From NCBI GenBank assembly GCA_015227615.1, contig JAALGZ010000081.1, positions 1 to 64,000 of the forward strand: DNA of 64,000 nt, in the 5' to 3' direction. The number at the start of each line of letters is the position of its first letter. Positions within the stretch are counted from its first letter, which is position 1. A model generated the notes under the pieces. The model made no database searches. It was not told where the DNA came from and was given only the letters and a program-made list of their open reading frames with translations. This document shows, piece after piece, positions 43,986 through 55,600 of this stretch. Origin of the DNA: Labyrinthula sp. Ha. Lineage: Eukaryota > Sar > Bigyra > Labyrinthulida > Labyrinthulaceae. The position numbers were made by a program, and so were the translations under genes.

Positions 43986-44873
43986 CTTGTCGCTTTGGCT
44001 CAAACTTATTAAATACAAAAAAAACAACACATACTATTTCTACTCTATTTCTTTAACAATGTGAACATTTCTTAATCAAATTACAACTTAAGAAACTTTC
44101 AAACTTTCAATCTATTTTAATGGAGAGTAGACTTTAATAGTTTTTTTCAAAATTCAAATTTAATAGCAAAGTACCAAGAATTAGGATTCTTGTTTTTTCT
44201 ACAATGTGTCACGTAATCTAGGTAGATTGATCTGAAGTCTTCTTCTTTATTTCAAACTTAGGTCTTAAATTGAAGTGCTAATAGTTAGGTTTTACTAAAT
44301 ATACCAAAGGCTTATTATTCACTATGTCAAATTAGAAAAGCCGAGCAGCCTAGTCCACATAGGGTGGACAAATGATAGATACAACAAGGAACAAAAGTTG
44401 TGTATGAGAATATCTTCACATGCTCAGCTTCAGCTCAGAAAGCTGTGAAAACCTAAGTTTTATTTTCAACGTAGATAATAATTGGAAGAGTTATCTATTA
44501 TTCTTAATTGACCTGTATAATAGTTTTTTTAAATCGTATTGACCAGTGTTAAGTTTACTAAGATTTTTGGCAATATAAACCTATGATTATACTGATCTCT
44601 GATGAAAGTGAATTTAATCTTAGAAGATATCTGACAGGTGGATCAGTACGGTACTAAAGATTTCGGACTGATTAGGTTCAACACGTGTATCTAAAGTCTA
44701 TTGGCTTATTATATTAAAGCTCCATTGGTACTGTTTATCTAAAAGCTTGTCCTCGCTAGTATGTAAATCTCTTTTTATGGTTCTTATGATTTCTGTTGAA
44801 TTACGTTAAATCTTAACACTGTCCTAATTTGCCATAGTATCTATCCAACCAATTTATATTAAATTTTGGGCTT
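43986..44873. other. Intergenic, no supportable gene
   Basis: AT-rich 3' flank of the ROCO-type gene. Nothing recognised. Confidence 0.4.
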
Positions 44874-45922
44874 GTGAAGACAACGTCAAGGACGAAGCTA
44901 AAATGCAAAGTTTTCAGAGTAGACCAAACTACTCCTTTGAAAGAAGTCCCGGGGACAGTGAGCCGACTGAAGCACTTACCCAAGTTGGTGAGTGTGAATG
45001 TTGGTGGTCTAACTGCCTTTAAGTGCAGTTACGTACAAAAACTTAAAATTACAGCGAATGGTGAACGTCAGTCCGAATTCAGGAAGGTGGTTTTTCAAAG
45101 CTGCCTGAAGAATGCGGAGGGCGTAGCAACTTTCCTGTTTGACGAGCTTGCTAGTCAAGTAACGGACACGGACGGAAGAAGCGACAGGATCCTGAAACTG
45201 GTTGCCTGGAAAATGGTGTTGTATACAAATTGCCCGGAATAAAAATACAGAAAACTGTTACTAATTAGGAAAGAGACGACAATAAACAAGGCAATCATAG
45301 AAAATATATAGAAACGCCGCTTGTACAAGAAATCAAGAGTCCCCAGAGGATACAGCTCATTCAACAACTACCCCAGAAATGCCAGCAAGATACCAAGGGA
45401 GTAAGCAAAAGTCAAACAGGAGAGGAAAATTTTCCTAAACTACTAGAAAATGAAGCCATGATGCCAGCGGACCACATCGACCAAGAAAATCTCCAGAAAA
45501 AAGTCAAGGAAAAATGCCACAGCTGGAACACTGAAAAGAAAATGAAACATTCTTTCAAATCCGTAGAACCACCATCAAATTACATCCTCAAACTTTTCAC
45601 AGAACTCAAGAAGACAGCAACAGAATGTAACACAGCTCCTTCCAAGCATTTCCCCAGCATAGCCAAGACTGGGCTAAAAATCCCCGCCTTCAACACAGCT
45701 CATCAAAACGTCAGATTTCGCTCAAAAACCATATCAATATCACTGCAGGAGGGACCAAGGCTGCGAAACAGCAAGGAATACACAGTAGAAAAGATCGGCG
45801 ATGCAGAACAGCCAGATCAAGCTTCTTCTCTCTCGATTTGCACAGTTTTCTCAATATTTGTTCTGTATTTTGGGCAATTTAGCAACGACCAAATCCAGGC
45901 AACCAGGTTCAAGGATCCTTGA
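44874..45922 (+). pseudogene. Unrecognised GC-richer ORFs, probably mobile-element debris
   Basis: A 122-codon piece (44874-45242) and a 154-codon piece (ATG at 45458) are less AT-rich than their surroundings and Lys/Ser-rich, with readable but stop-interrupted sequence between them. No motif is recognised. The composition resembles other element-derived tracts in the window (for example about 53.4-54.0 kb), hence the guess of transposon origin. Neither piece starts convincingly: the first opens with GTG. Confidence 0.3.
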
Positions 45923-47700
45923 CGTTCAATCAATGGAATTACAAACAATATTGAAAACTAATAGTAGAATTGATAACGAACGGTTAGTAGAGATTAATAC
46001 ATATAGTACGTAGCTTTTATTGGTAGTTAGATCCTCGCCACAGGGTTAGGCCAGCAGTCCCAATTAACTCCCTTAAAGCCTAAACCTAAACCAATTTATA
46101 TTATCTAACTAATCATATTTCTCAAACTACTTATGAAATAATTAACAACTCAAATCTCACATCGATACACAGGTCAACCAGGTTAAACTTCAAAAAGAAT
46201 AAGCAAAATTGTTAAATTCAGGAGGTTCCTCCCTCTAGCTATGCCAAGGCTTATTTATCTCGTGTTTTATCTCTATTACCTCAGTACATGTGTAGAACAA
46301 TGCCTATATCCAATATTTTCAACTATTTTTCTTTTTGAGCTATTCGAAAGACCGTGTTCTTGGTAGTGTAGTATCGAGAGACTAGACGCTTTTAACTCTT
46401 CGTGCTCTTTGAGTAAGAAAAAGATACAACAAACATTTGACAAGAATCTAGTATCAAGTCAAATTATTGAGTATGGTATCTGGTAATTTTAATTCGAATA
46501 AAAATAGTATTTTAATTTAACAAAATAATCTTTAAAAATAAACACAAAAAGTAAAAAAATAATTTCAGAAATGAAACAATAAATGGAAACATCATGCTAG
46601 AAAATAAGAAAGAAGAAAGGACCATGTAACAAAAAATTGAAGTTTTTATTCAATGTTCAAGAATAACTGGAGATTAAAAATAAGAATTTGATATTTTCAA
46701 AACGGATGAGACAATCTGAGAAGAGAAAGTGAGATTTCAAGTCATAAACCAAGCACATTAAGATTATTCCATAAAGAAGGAGTTCAGCAATTGATGTTCT
46801 AATAGATGCCGTGCTTAAAAGTATCTTGTACGTTTTATTAACTAAACGGGCACATTCTTGAAACTAATTGAACAAAAATTCTCAAATGGCAATATTATAA
46901 CCCTCTAACATGATAGAAAAAACTATTTTGAAGACATAGAGAGCTCTATGGAGAGTTCTCTGACAGAAAAGTGGTTTAAGGGGATTGTAATAGTCGCTTT
47001 AGATACGAATCAATATAATTTTGAAAAGGAATCAAGTAAGCAGAACCAGATGAAAATATTTTAAACACAGTTTTTATACAGGGAGCGGGTGAAACTAAAC
47101 AAGATACACATTATTTTGCAACCATACGGTTGTTACTGACTGGTTTGTTTATCTAATATGCAAAAGAAGTTGAAAAAGTATGAATGGTGTAGAAAATAAT
47201 TAGGGAGGGATGTTAGCGTTAGTTCACAATGCATGGTAAGGTGGCAAAGCAAACAATCATTCCAAGAGTTATTCATGAAAAGGAGGAAACCAAATGGAAA
47301 ATAGACTTGGGTTCTGGCTATGTATATAAGAAAAGTTTATTGATCAAGAAGCGAAAACAAGAAAAGGGAAAGGGGCCTTAGTTATTGCTTAAGAACATCA
47401 ATTGCAACAACTCTACTAGTGACGCCACCTTCCCCCTTTCTATCCCTCTTCCTAACTATTTCTTTGGTGACTAAAACGTTTTACCACTTTTCTCAGCCAC
47501 CTCATGAATATTTTCAAAGTTTTCATCTGAATTTTTCTTCAAGAATCCGACCATCTTTGCAACTATAGCGCAGGCTTCTTTCCAATCATTGTTGCTGCTT
47601 TTAATCTGTTAATAGAGAGCCTCTCATGCGGTAACAAGCTTCGAACAATTAGTCTCCAGATTTCAAAGGATGCGAACAAGCTCAAGTGATGGTATTATAA
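45923..47700. other. Intergenic, no supportable gene
   Basis: AT-rich. A purine run followed by TGTTAGCG (about 47205-47220) could be an LTR start, but no partner repeat was found. A short CCTAAACCTAAACC tract is at about 46078-46092. Confidence 0.35.
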
Positions 47701-47803
47701 CCCTTAATTCTAAAACCTCCTTAGACCATGAAGTCGCACGACCCATCTCCCGTAAACTAAGTTTGTAAATAGGTTGATTTTGAAACTCTCATTTTCTCGG
47801 AAT

Positions 47804-48540
47804 TTATCCAACATCGAAGTATTCAATTCTCTTGCAATTACAATACCTAGAACATTTTCTGTCAAGAAAGCAAATATATGTCCAAATCTCACAAGTGCAA
47901 TAAGGACCTGCAACCCCACCCCTTTCCCATACTTCCCGAATATGTTTAAACTTTTTTCTCGTGGTTATATCACTTATAACAAACTTATGTTCACTGAAAT
48001 ATTCAAAGATTCCGCAGCTCCCCATCATCTTAAGTTCTCTTGAGATAAATATATATACCTCTTTTTAGAACACGTTATCCTTCCTCATCAAATCATCGAG
48101 TGATTTATGGCTGTCTCCTTGTACTTATCCGCAGTATTCTCATGATAAGTGACAACCTCATCAATGGTCCGGTTTTTAATGTGTATTTCAACTTTCCATT
48201 TTCTTGGATGGTTGAGTAGAATATTTAACCGTTTGAGTAGCTCCTTGGAAAAACGTGACACTGTTATTTCATCGCCCAATAAACTTTGTTTTTTCTTTAA
48301 TTTTGTAAGCTATTTCTTATGGTTCATCTACAAATTCAACTAGTATGTCCTCGATAAGTTGAGCAAGATGTATCATTTTTACTAGTTTCTTCACAAATAA
48401 AATTCTAGGAAAATCCTGTTGAAGTTCAAAATATTCTGCTGCAATTCCACTGTCGCGAACTCCTGAGAGCGTAAGCGTTTTTAATTCTTCTTTTTTAAGC
48501 TCTTGTGCATATTTATTATTCTTTCCAAGTGCTTTCACCT
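47804..48540 (-). pseudogene. Unrecognised decayed gene
   Basis: On the minus strand a Lys/Leu-rich helical stretch reads from about 48538 (ALGKNNKYAQELKKEELKT ... LVKMIHLAQLIEDILVEF) past a TAA, shifts frame at about 48265 and continues (SRFSKELLKRLNILLNHPRKW, TIDEVVTYHENTADKYKET) to 48088. A Cys-rich piece follows at 47804-48028. The coherence over about 150 residues across one stop and one shift suggests a former gene. No family is recognised, and 29-nt introns did not repair it. Confidence 0.35.
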
Positions 48541-49310
48541 AAAAATTACAGTGATATTCGTTAATTACGACGAAAACACTCTTAGAAGCATCAAGATAAA
48601 GCATAATTTTAACTTCAAAGGAGATTTTTTTTGTGTGGACTACATTTTATGTTGCATCTTTTAAGTATTTTACAATTTTAACTTCTCATTTTGCAAGAAT
48701 CATTGCCTTATTAAAGTAATGAGAGGCGTGAATTTCTCACTTAAATCTTCCATTAACAAGTGTAGAAGTGACCACAATAATTTATTCTGAGCTAGGGTTC
48801 CTAACTGCAAGCCAGTTCCTTATAATTTCCTTTTGACTTGGTTTTTGGAGCTGTAGAACTTTTCTTTGAAGATTAACCCCTTTGGTTTTATGTTCTTCCA
48901 CAGTTTTTGTTCATAATCTTGCTTTGGAATCTGTTCAAAATTATTCTTTAAACCTTCTCGAAGTTTCTTCAAAATTTTTTAAGTCTTTAATTCTATATAT
49001 GGTAAATTTTATTAGTATAGGAATATATATTTTGGGAAATTGTTTCGTCCAATCAAATCGCGAGAAAAATTTAATACGAGAATAAAAAAAATGCACTCAT
49101 ATTGGATTCCTAAGTTATAAAAAAACTCAAACACATTCTAACTTATTAAAGGATAACTATTCAATAGGAAAAAAATGAATTTATATTTTCTAGAGCTTTT
49201 TAAATATTCTGATAGTATTTTTTTTGTTCTGTGGACAAAGGTTTACTCTAGCAACGGGTTAGTAAAGCAGTGTGCAAGTATTTAAACCAAGATCTGATTT
49301 CTTTTTTAGA
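48541..49310. other. Intergenic, no supportable gene
   Basis: AT-rich; nothing recognised. Confidence 0.4.
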
Positions 49311-50186
49311 TGATATTTTATAGAATATTTTTGGTGAAGAAACTATGAATATTATAATATCTAAAAATTCTTTACAAATATCAATACCAAGAGGGAGTAC
49401 AATTTTAAATCAGGATCTGTTGAACTTAAGAGTCGAAGAAGAAACCGACATAGAAATCTCACTTGTTTAAATTTCTTTTTATGAAACAGCTTTCAGATAT
49501 TTGAAAATCTTCCCCTCAAGAATAAAAATTCATAATTTTTGTTTCATCGACATCAATAAGTTATTGGGGGACAAGTGTAAAGACTTTCTCTTTAAGTAAT
49601 TTTCAGCTATAAGAATAAAAGAACGAGTTATTTGCAAGCATAATTCTCAAACCATTTCCTCAAAAAAAAGTTTTTTCATCAAGGTTAAGATCTTCTTGAT
49701 ATTAAAGGGGGTGTGTTTGATGATTTCAAACTTACACATCCGAATAAGTGCTTGGTAGATTTTCTCATATTTTGTGGAGAATAGTTGAGAAATTTAGAAG
49801 GATAACTTAATGAACTGCTTTTTTATAATTCATAGTATTTTTTCTTAAAATTTATTTATCCTATTTTATTATCAATGCGGAAGCGGATAAATTCAAAGGA
49901 AGGTTATTTCCTTGCTTTTGTTCTATACTTATCTAGTGGATCTCTGTTGAAATCACTGAGAAATCTTTCATTAGGTCCAGAAGAAGACTATTTATTATTC
50001 TGTGTGGAGTTATTTGCTCTGAATATTGTATTTCAACATATTCAATATGTACCTTGGATCCCGTTTGGTTTCAATGTCAACATTGATACAAGCACATCAT
50101 TAATATTCTGCTGTTTTTTTCTATCAAAGAATTTGAATGAAAGTAGCAATATTTTCTTTATAGGTCTCATGTTTTTGCTCAAATGA
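49311..50186 (+). pseudogene. LRR-like paralogue (copy 7), decayed
   Basis: A stop-interrupted central part (VEEETDIEISLV, AFRYLKIFPSRIKIHNFCFID, about 49410-49620) is followed by a 103-codon open piece from 49875. That piece parallels the C-terminal region of copy 4: YFLAFVLYLSSGSLLKSL matches YLLSFFYYLSKTTVLRSL, and STSLIFCCFFLSKNLNESS matches SSISLLFSSFLWSANFLKK. It shows that the family extends about 38 kb from the first copies. Confidence 0.55.
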
Positions 50187-51202
50187 GGTTGTATTGTTGT
50201 AGACTAAGTATTTCCAAAGTGTGATTGATATGTCATCCATTATCTAAAGAAGAAATAAACTGAGCGATTGAAAGCTAATTTTTCTCCAACTAATATTAAT
50301 TGATCATGTTAACTTATGAACTTGATCACCCTTTTGTTTTAGATTCCCTGATCCATGCGCATTATAACATAATTTCTGCCAATTAAGTATCTGCCAATCA
50401 TAGCTATATGGATGAGAGTTGGTCATCTCCTTTATGGGTTTGCCTCAATTTCATCTTCCTTCGATAAGTCTATGCTAACTAATAGAAAATTCTCATTTGG
50501 CTGCTTAGACTTTCTTCCCTTATCTCTTTCCTTTCTTGAACATCCCGGTTGTCTTAATGGAGTCCCTTTCTTTAAACTCATACGAAGAAAGCAGTATATA
50601 TATCCCAGAATACTTTTTGGTTCTTCACGGTAAATAAAAATCAGCCTCATATATTTCTCAGGAAAAAAGAATATATTAACTTTTCTAAACTTCTCTACAA
50701 TTAAGTGTTTTTCATTATCGGTGAAAAGAGAAGAAACAGAACTGACTTTATCAAAATAGTATATGTTTCTTTTTCACATTTTCAACTTTTGTATTCTTTC
50801 AATATTATATTATATACATAAATCTCTTTCTAGTTTCATATATGCAAAGAATTCAAAATTATATTCTAGTTTCTCTTGTCCAAAGTGAACAATTCAGCCT
50901 ATTTTTTCCCGGCGATAAATCTTTTCAAGTTTACCAATTATAAAATACCAACATTTTCTTTATAAACATGTTTACTTTGGACAAGTTATGTTTTTTCTAT
51001 TAACTTAAGGTTAAACTAGCTAAGCACAAGTAACTATTATTCCTTGTTGAAGATAAAGATTCATTCTAATTAATGGCTTACTAGTATTTCTATCTGGCCG
51101 GGAGAAAACTTAGTCAAGCACGCAACAGATCTTGTCAACAGTCATGTTCTTTCTGAACAAGTTTTATTCTTGAAATGTCTTGAATTCAAATAAAATTAAA
51201 AC
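50187..51202. other. Intergenic, 5' flank of the M8 gene
   Basis: AT-rich, no supportable ORF. It should contain the promoter of the M8 gene. Confidence 0.4.
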
Positions 51203-52671
51203 ATGATGAACAACCAACAATACAAAGGAAATGTAGCTGGAGTACTTGGGAATGAAAACAGGGAAGCATCTTCACCACAGAAATCCTCTTTTTCTTTTAT
51301 GTTTTTTGTCTATTTTTCAGCATTTCTACTTGCTGTCATAATAGTTGGAGGTTTTTTTGCTCTTCAAGATGCACTTAATCCTGAAAACTCTGACGAAAAC
51401 GAAAAGGGGGAAGATATTACTGATAACCCAACACCATTCCCAACTCGATTTCCAACAGATTTCCCAACTCGATTTCCAACAGATTTCCCAACTAGATTTC
51501 CAACATTTCCTCCTACAGATTTCCCAACTGAAAGACCTACAACTGAAGAAGAGAAAGATGAAATTAAAGAGTTATGCAGAACAGTTACTAGGGGAACAAG
51601 AGTACAAGCTAAGTCGAGCGACTATATTTCAGTAGTATTTGACTCAACACCAAACTCTGCAGATTGCATTGCGTTCATGAGAGCAGCATCAAGATTATCA
51701 ACAGCTGTTGCAGAAACTTTTAATGACATCAATTTCTCACCAAGTTCAAGTTTTCGTCTTTCTGATATTTGTGGCTTGACAGGAAATTTTAACCCAACAG
51801 TATTTCCTGCTTTCGAAAATATTAAGGACTTAACTATTGTCGCACTGTTGGATTCGATCGATGGAGCTGGTGGAATTTTAGCTGCAGTACATTTTCTTCT
51901 CTTGTTTGACTTTAGGCTGGCCCTTGTATCTTTAGCACAGCATTTGAGTTACCTTTGGCTGGTGTGATGATTTTTGACACAGATGACACTGCAGATTTAT
52001 CCATATTTGGAAAACTTGAAGACGTCGTTTTACATGAAATGATGCACGTCCTTGGATTTGGTAGTATGTGGAGCCGAGTTCCAGATGGTGCTGGTGGCTT
52101 CATTACCTCGACAGATGTTCTACGTGATGAAGTTTATGTAATAAATGGATTTGGGGATATTGTTTCAAGAAATTCAAATAATCAACCAAAATTTATTGGA
52201 AGTTCTGGAATTGAGGAGTTTGAAGAGCTTACAGGAGAAGCAGAATCTTTTGTTCCGGTTCAAGGAGTACGTCTTGACGGCCAGGTTATTTTCAATGTTT
52301 TTAATGATGAAGGCCGTGGAAGTGTTGATTCACATATTGATAAAGACACTTTTCAGGATGAGTTGATGACTTTTGCTGTAGATGTAGAAAGTGGAAGAGC
52401 AAGCCCTTTGAGTGCGATGTCATTGAAGATGTTGGAAGATATTGGTTATGATGTGAACGTGACAGTTGCAGATTTATACAGTCTTGAATCGAGAAGACTT
52501 ATAGCAGAAGACAGAAATTTAAGAGCAGAAAAGGAATATTTGTTTGATCTTACAGGAGATGTCTTGAACTTTGTGCCAAAGCCATTTGGAGTTGATGCAT
52601 CAGGAGTTCTTAAATTCCAAAGGGTTGAAAAACCGAAATCAATCAAGCAGCTTTTTAACCTGGAGGATTAG
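51203..52671 (+). CDS. Membrane-anchored leishmanolysin-like (M8) metallopeptidase
   Basis: Two exons (51203-51886, 51916-52671) give 479 residues, ATG to TAG. Residues 1-27 are a short hydrophilic N-terminus; about 28-54 form one transmembrane helix, so the topology is probably type II. About 75-113 is a Pro/Thr-rich stalk of PTRFPTDF-type repeats. The peptidase follows: DGAGGILAAAGPC, LAGVMIFDTDD, zinc site HEMMHVLGFG (HExxHxxG), third-ligand region SVDSHIDKDTFQDELMT, and PLSAMSLKMLEDIGYDVN near the end. M8 enzymes cut proteins at the cell surface or outside. The two long frames overlap and look like a frameshift, but a 29-nt GT..AG intron restores the family's GILxAAGP motif exactly. The catalytic residues look intact. 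Confidence 0.88.
51430..51545 (+). repeat. Pro/Thr-rich stalk repeat
   Basis: Tandem copies of CCAACTCGATTTCCAACAGA-like units (about 30 bp) encode FPTRFPTD repeats between the membrane helix and the peptidase domain. They are probably an extended, glycosylated stalk. Confidence 0.7.
51887..51915 (+). other. 29-nt intron in the M8 gene (phase 0)
   Basis: GTACATTT...GACTTTAG; removing it joins GILAA to AGPCIF, restoring a conserved M8 sequence. Confidence 0.8.
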
Positions 52672-55600
52672 TTTTCTTTATATTTAGTTTTGTACATCCT
52701 AATATATAAGTTGAGGCTTTGACTATAGAATCGAATGAAGCTTTACGATCATTATTATAGAGAAATACCAAGTAAAACAATATTTAAAGGTAGCTGATGT
52801 TAATTGTAGATTTGAAGTCATGCAAACTGTATTAATATCACAAATTTTTGCTTTTCTGCCTGCATATAAGAATAATGAATGGCGAGTGTTATTCTACTCG
52901 CTGTTTCCCTTCTTTAGTTGTTCATTTCAAATAAATATGTATACGCGAGAGTTCATAAACATCAGTTTCGCATTCGAGGCTCAATTAAGGTGAAGAGGTG
53001 AAAAAAATGACAGATGCAGGAAATTTATGAATGCAGGATACATACATTTATCCAAAGTTTGTACCTATTTCATATTAAAGTTTCGCTGTTTTCTCAATTC
53101 CTTTGTTGTTATGTGAAGTTACCTATGGTTCATCATCAGAGCGAAGTTGTACCATTTAGACTCACACTTCCAAATAGATAATAGTATAATTGGGATCTTA
53201 GTTCCATGGTCATGGTTTCATTTTTTTATAATGAAGCAAGTTATGACTTTCTTAGACAAAAATACGGCTAAACCAGTTTTCCAAGCAAGTGAAGAAGCAT
53301 ATAGAGAACATCAGCCACAACAAATTCTCAGAAATCAAAAATGATCTGCATATAAACAGGATTTGTAAGGAAATTATTTCCAACTACATCCAAAAAAACT
53401 TAATAGAAGATCATCTGCTCTTTGCAGGATGATGGAATAAAGCAACTGAATCATGTACAAAAAGAAATCAAAATAAAGGAAGCACTTGTAAGACTGGAAC
53501 TGGGAGAGCACATGATGGAACCAACAGCAACAAACTAGTTTTCTTCAGATTGTGAAGGTCAAGTGAGTCACCAGATCCACCCAGACAGCACAGGAAACGC
53601 CTAAGCAAGCTTTTTCCTCTCGAAAATTATCCAAGTACCAAGAAGAAATCTGCTAACCAACCTCGAAGGACTCGACTATGCATATTGGCTTCTGCTTATC
53701 AAACACCTCTAATTACTGAACAACCTGAAAATGAAATTTTGAATCTCAGGAAGCTGGAGCACTTTGCTTTTCACTCCTTTTCGATGTTATATAAAAAACC
53801 AGAAGGAGAAAAGATGGGAGCAAAACCACGGAACAAAAGACCACTAGAAAACCCCATTGAGAAGAAAGAAACAAGCAGAATAAGAGAAAACAACAAACAA
53901 TATATCAAAAAAACAGATAAAATAACATCTCAATCTCATAGAAATAGTCAGAATATGCCTACTGCAATCTTGTCGTTAATATATTTATATATAACGATCT
54001 TCAGGAAGATAAAAATAGACAATGGAAATAATAAGATCGCTCAAAAAACTTAGAACCAGGGTAGATAGCATTTAATCATAATAATAAACCTTCTGAAATT
54101 TTCTTCTTGTATCTTTCTGGCGCAGAAGCTGCTTTTCGTGAACTTCCACTCTTCTTTTGTATTTTTTGTGAGCTTTGGATTAATGGATTGTAATTCTTGG
54201 AAAATAGTTGCTAGTGGGCTAGTTAATAAGGGTTCTTATTATCAAAACGTAGTTTCCAAATAAGAAGCAAAACAGAATCTTGGCTAAACCAAACCGTGCG
54301 CGGTTGAAATAAGAATAGAAGTGGGCTTGGTAGCATTATCAACTGTATTGATATTTAGTAAGACTCATGGATCACCAGATTTAGAACTAAGATCTCAATT
54401 CATAATGTTATGGAACCTTCTTAGTAAGTAAGTAATTGTTATCTTAATGCCAAAGTTATAAATAAACTCATCAGGAACATGATTATATTGTTGCCCAAGA
54501 GAAATTTGTCATTCAAAAATAAATTTTCTATTAAACGATTTTCGCCTATTCTCATAATTAAAGTATGAAATCCTGACAAGTATTGTATAAATTTTTCATT
54601 GACATATTCCAACAGAACTAATTTCTGCGACTTATAAATACTAGTTACAGGTGTCCAGGGAAGGATAAATATTGCGCTAGTTGACACCCGTATAAGCGCT
54701 TCAGTGTTTTTTGCGAATCTTATTACAACTATATTGAGAGATTAGTCAGGTTTCTAAGGTAATGCTAGGATCATGATGGATCTTGTACTAACTATATTAT
54801 CTTTGGAACCTGTACTTTAATAACGGAAAAGGTATTAAGAGAAGAAAAATTTTCTCATTTTAGTAAACTTCTTAAAGAAATTATAGTTACTAAAACTAAG
54901 AAAAATATGACAGGATGTTTGGCAATATACAGAAAAGCAACATTCAGTTAAATTAACTTAGAACTCTTCTTCAAGTATGTGATTTGTTAAAAAGTTCTTG
55001 CATATATAACTTCATACCAACTGCTATCAAGCTAGAAAAATCTGCTTTTTCTGTGATACTAAATAGGTAATTAACTTTGCAAGAAATTTTTGACAGGGAG
55101 TGAAATTTTTGTAAAATTTCTACATTCATGGAAAATTTTCCAACATAGCAAATCTATACTTGTTGATCGAGCTATCGCCCTTGAAAAGTACATAAAATTT
55201 GGGTACTCGTTTTTCAGCAGCTCTACTTCAGCTGGGAAAGACAATGGAGAGTTTCGTTCCAGAATAACCTAACAGAATAAAAACAGATTTGCATAGTGGC
55301 TGCTAGTCCATAAAAGCTACAATGGTCCTAAAGACAAACATCTAAAACCATGAAAAAAATATATGTGTTTATTAAAATTACTAGGGAAAATTATTATAAT
55401 ATCTCAGTATCAAGTGGTTAAAAAATCGTTGGCACAAGATCCATAGGGCTTTCGAGAAAAATAGATGCATATTTCCAATTGTAGGGGATATTCAGGCTAT
55501 AAAAAAGAATATATTTCAAATCTTTTTACTAAAACCACAGTAAAAAATGAGACTAGCCGAATACTTGTCTTTAACAAAAAATACAGAAAGATTTTATTTA

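Noticed and set aside
46078-46092. Telomere-like CCTAAACCTAAACC
   Set aside because: Only two units inside interspersed DNA; too short to indicate a telomere or an internal telomeric array.
47205-47411. Solo LTR starting TGTTAGCG after a purine run
   Set aside because: No second copy, no target duplication and no adjoining element sequence; ends were picked only by TG..CA.
51203-52671. M8 peptidase as a frameshifted pseudogene
   Set aside because: A 29-nt GT..AG intron at 51887-51915 restores the frame and a conserved motif, and matches intron lengths elsewhere in the window.
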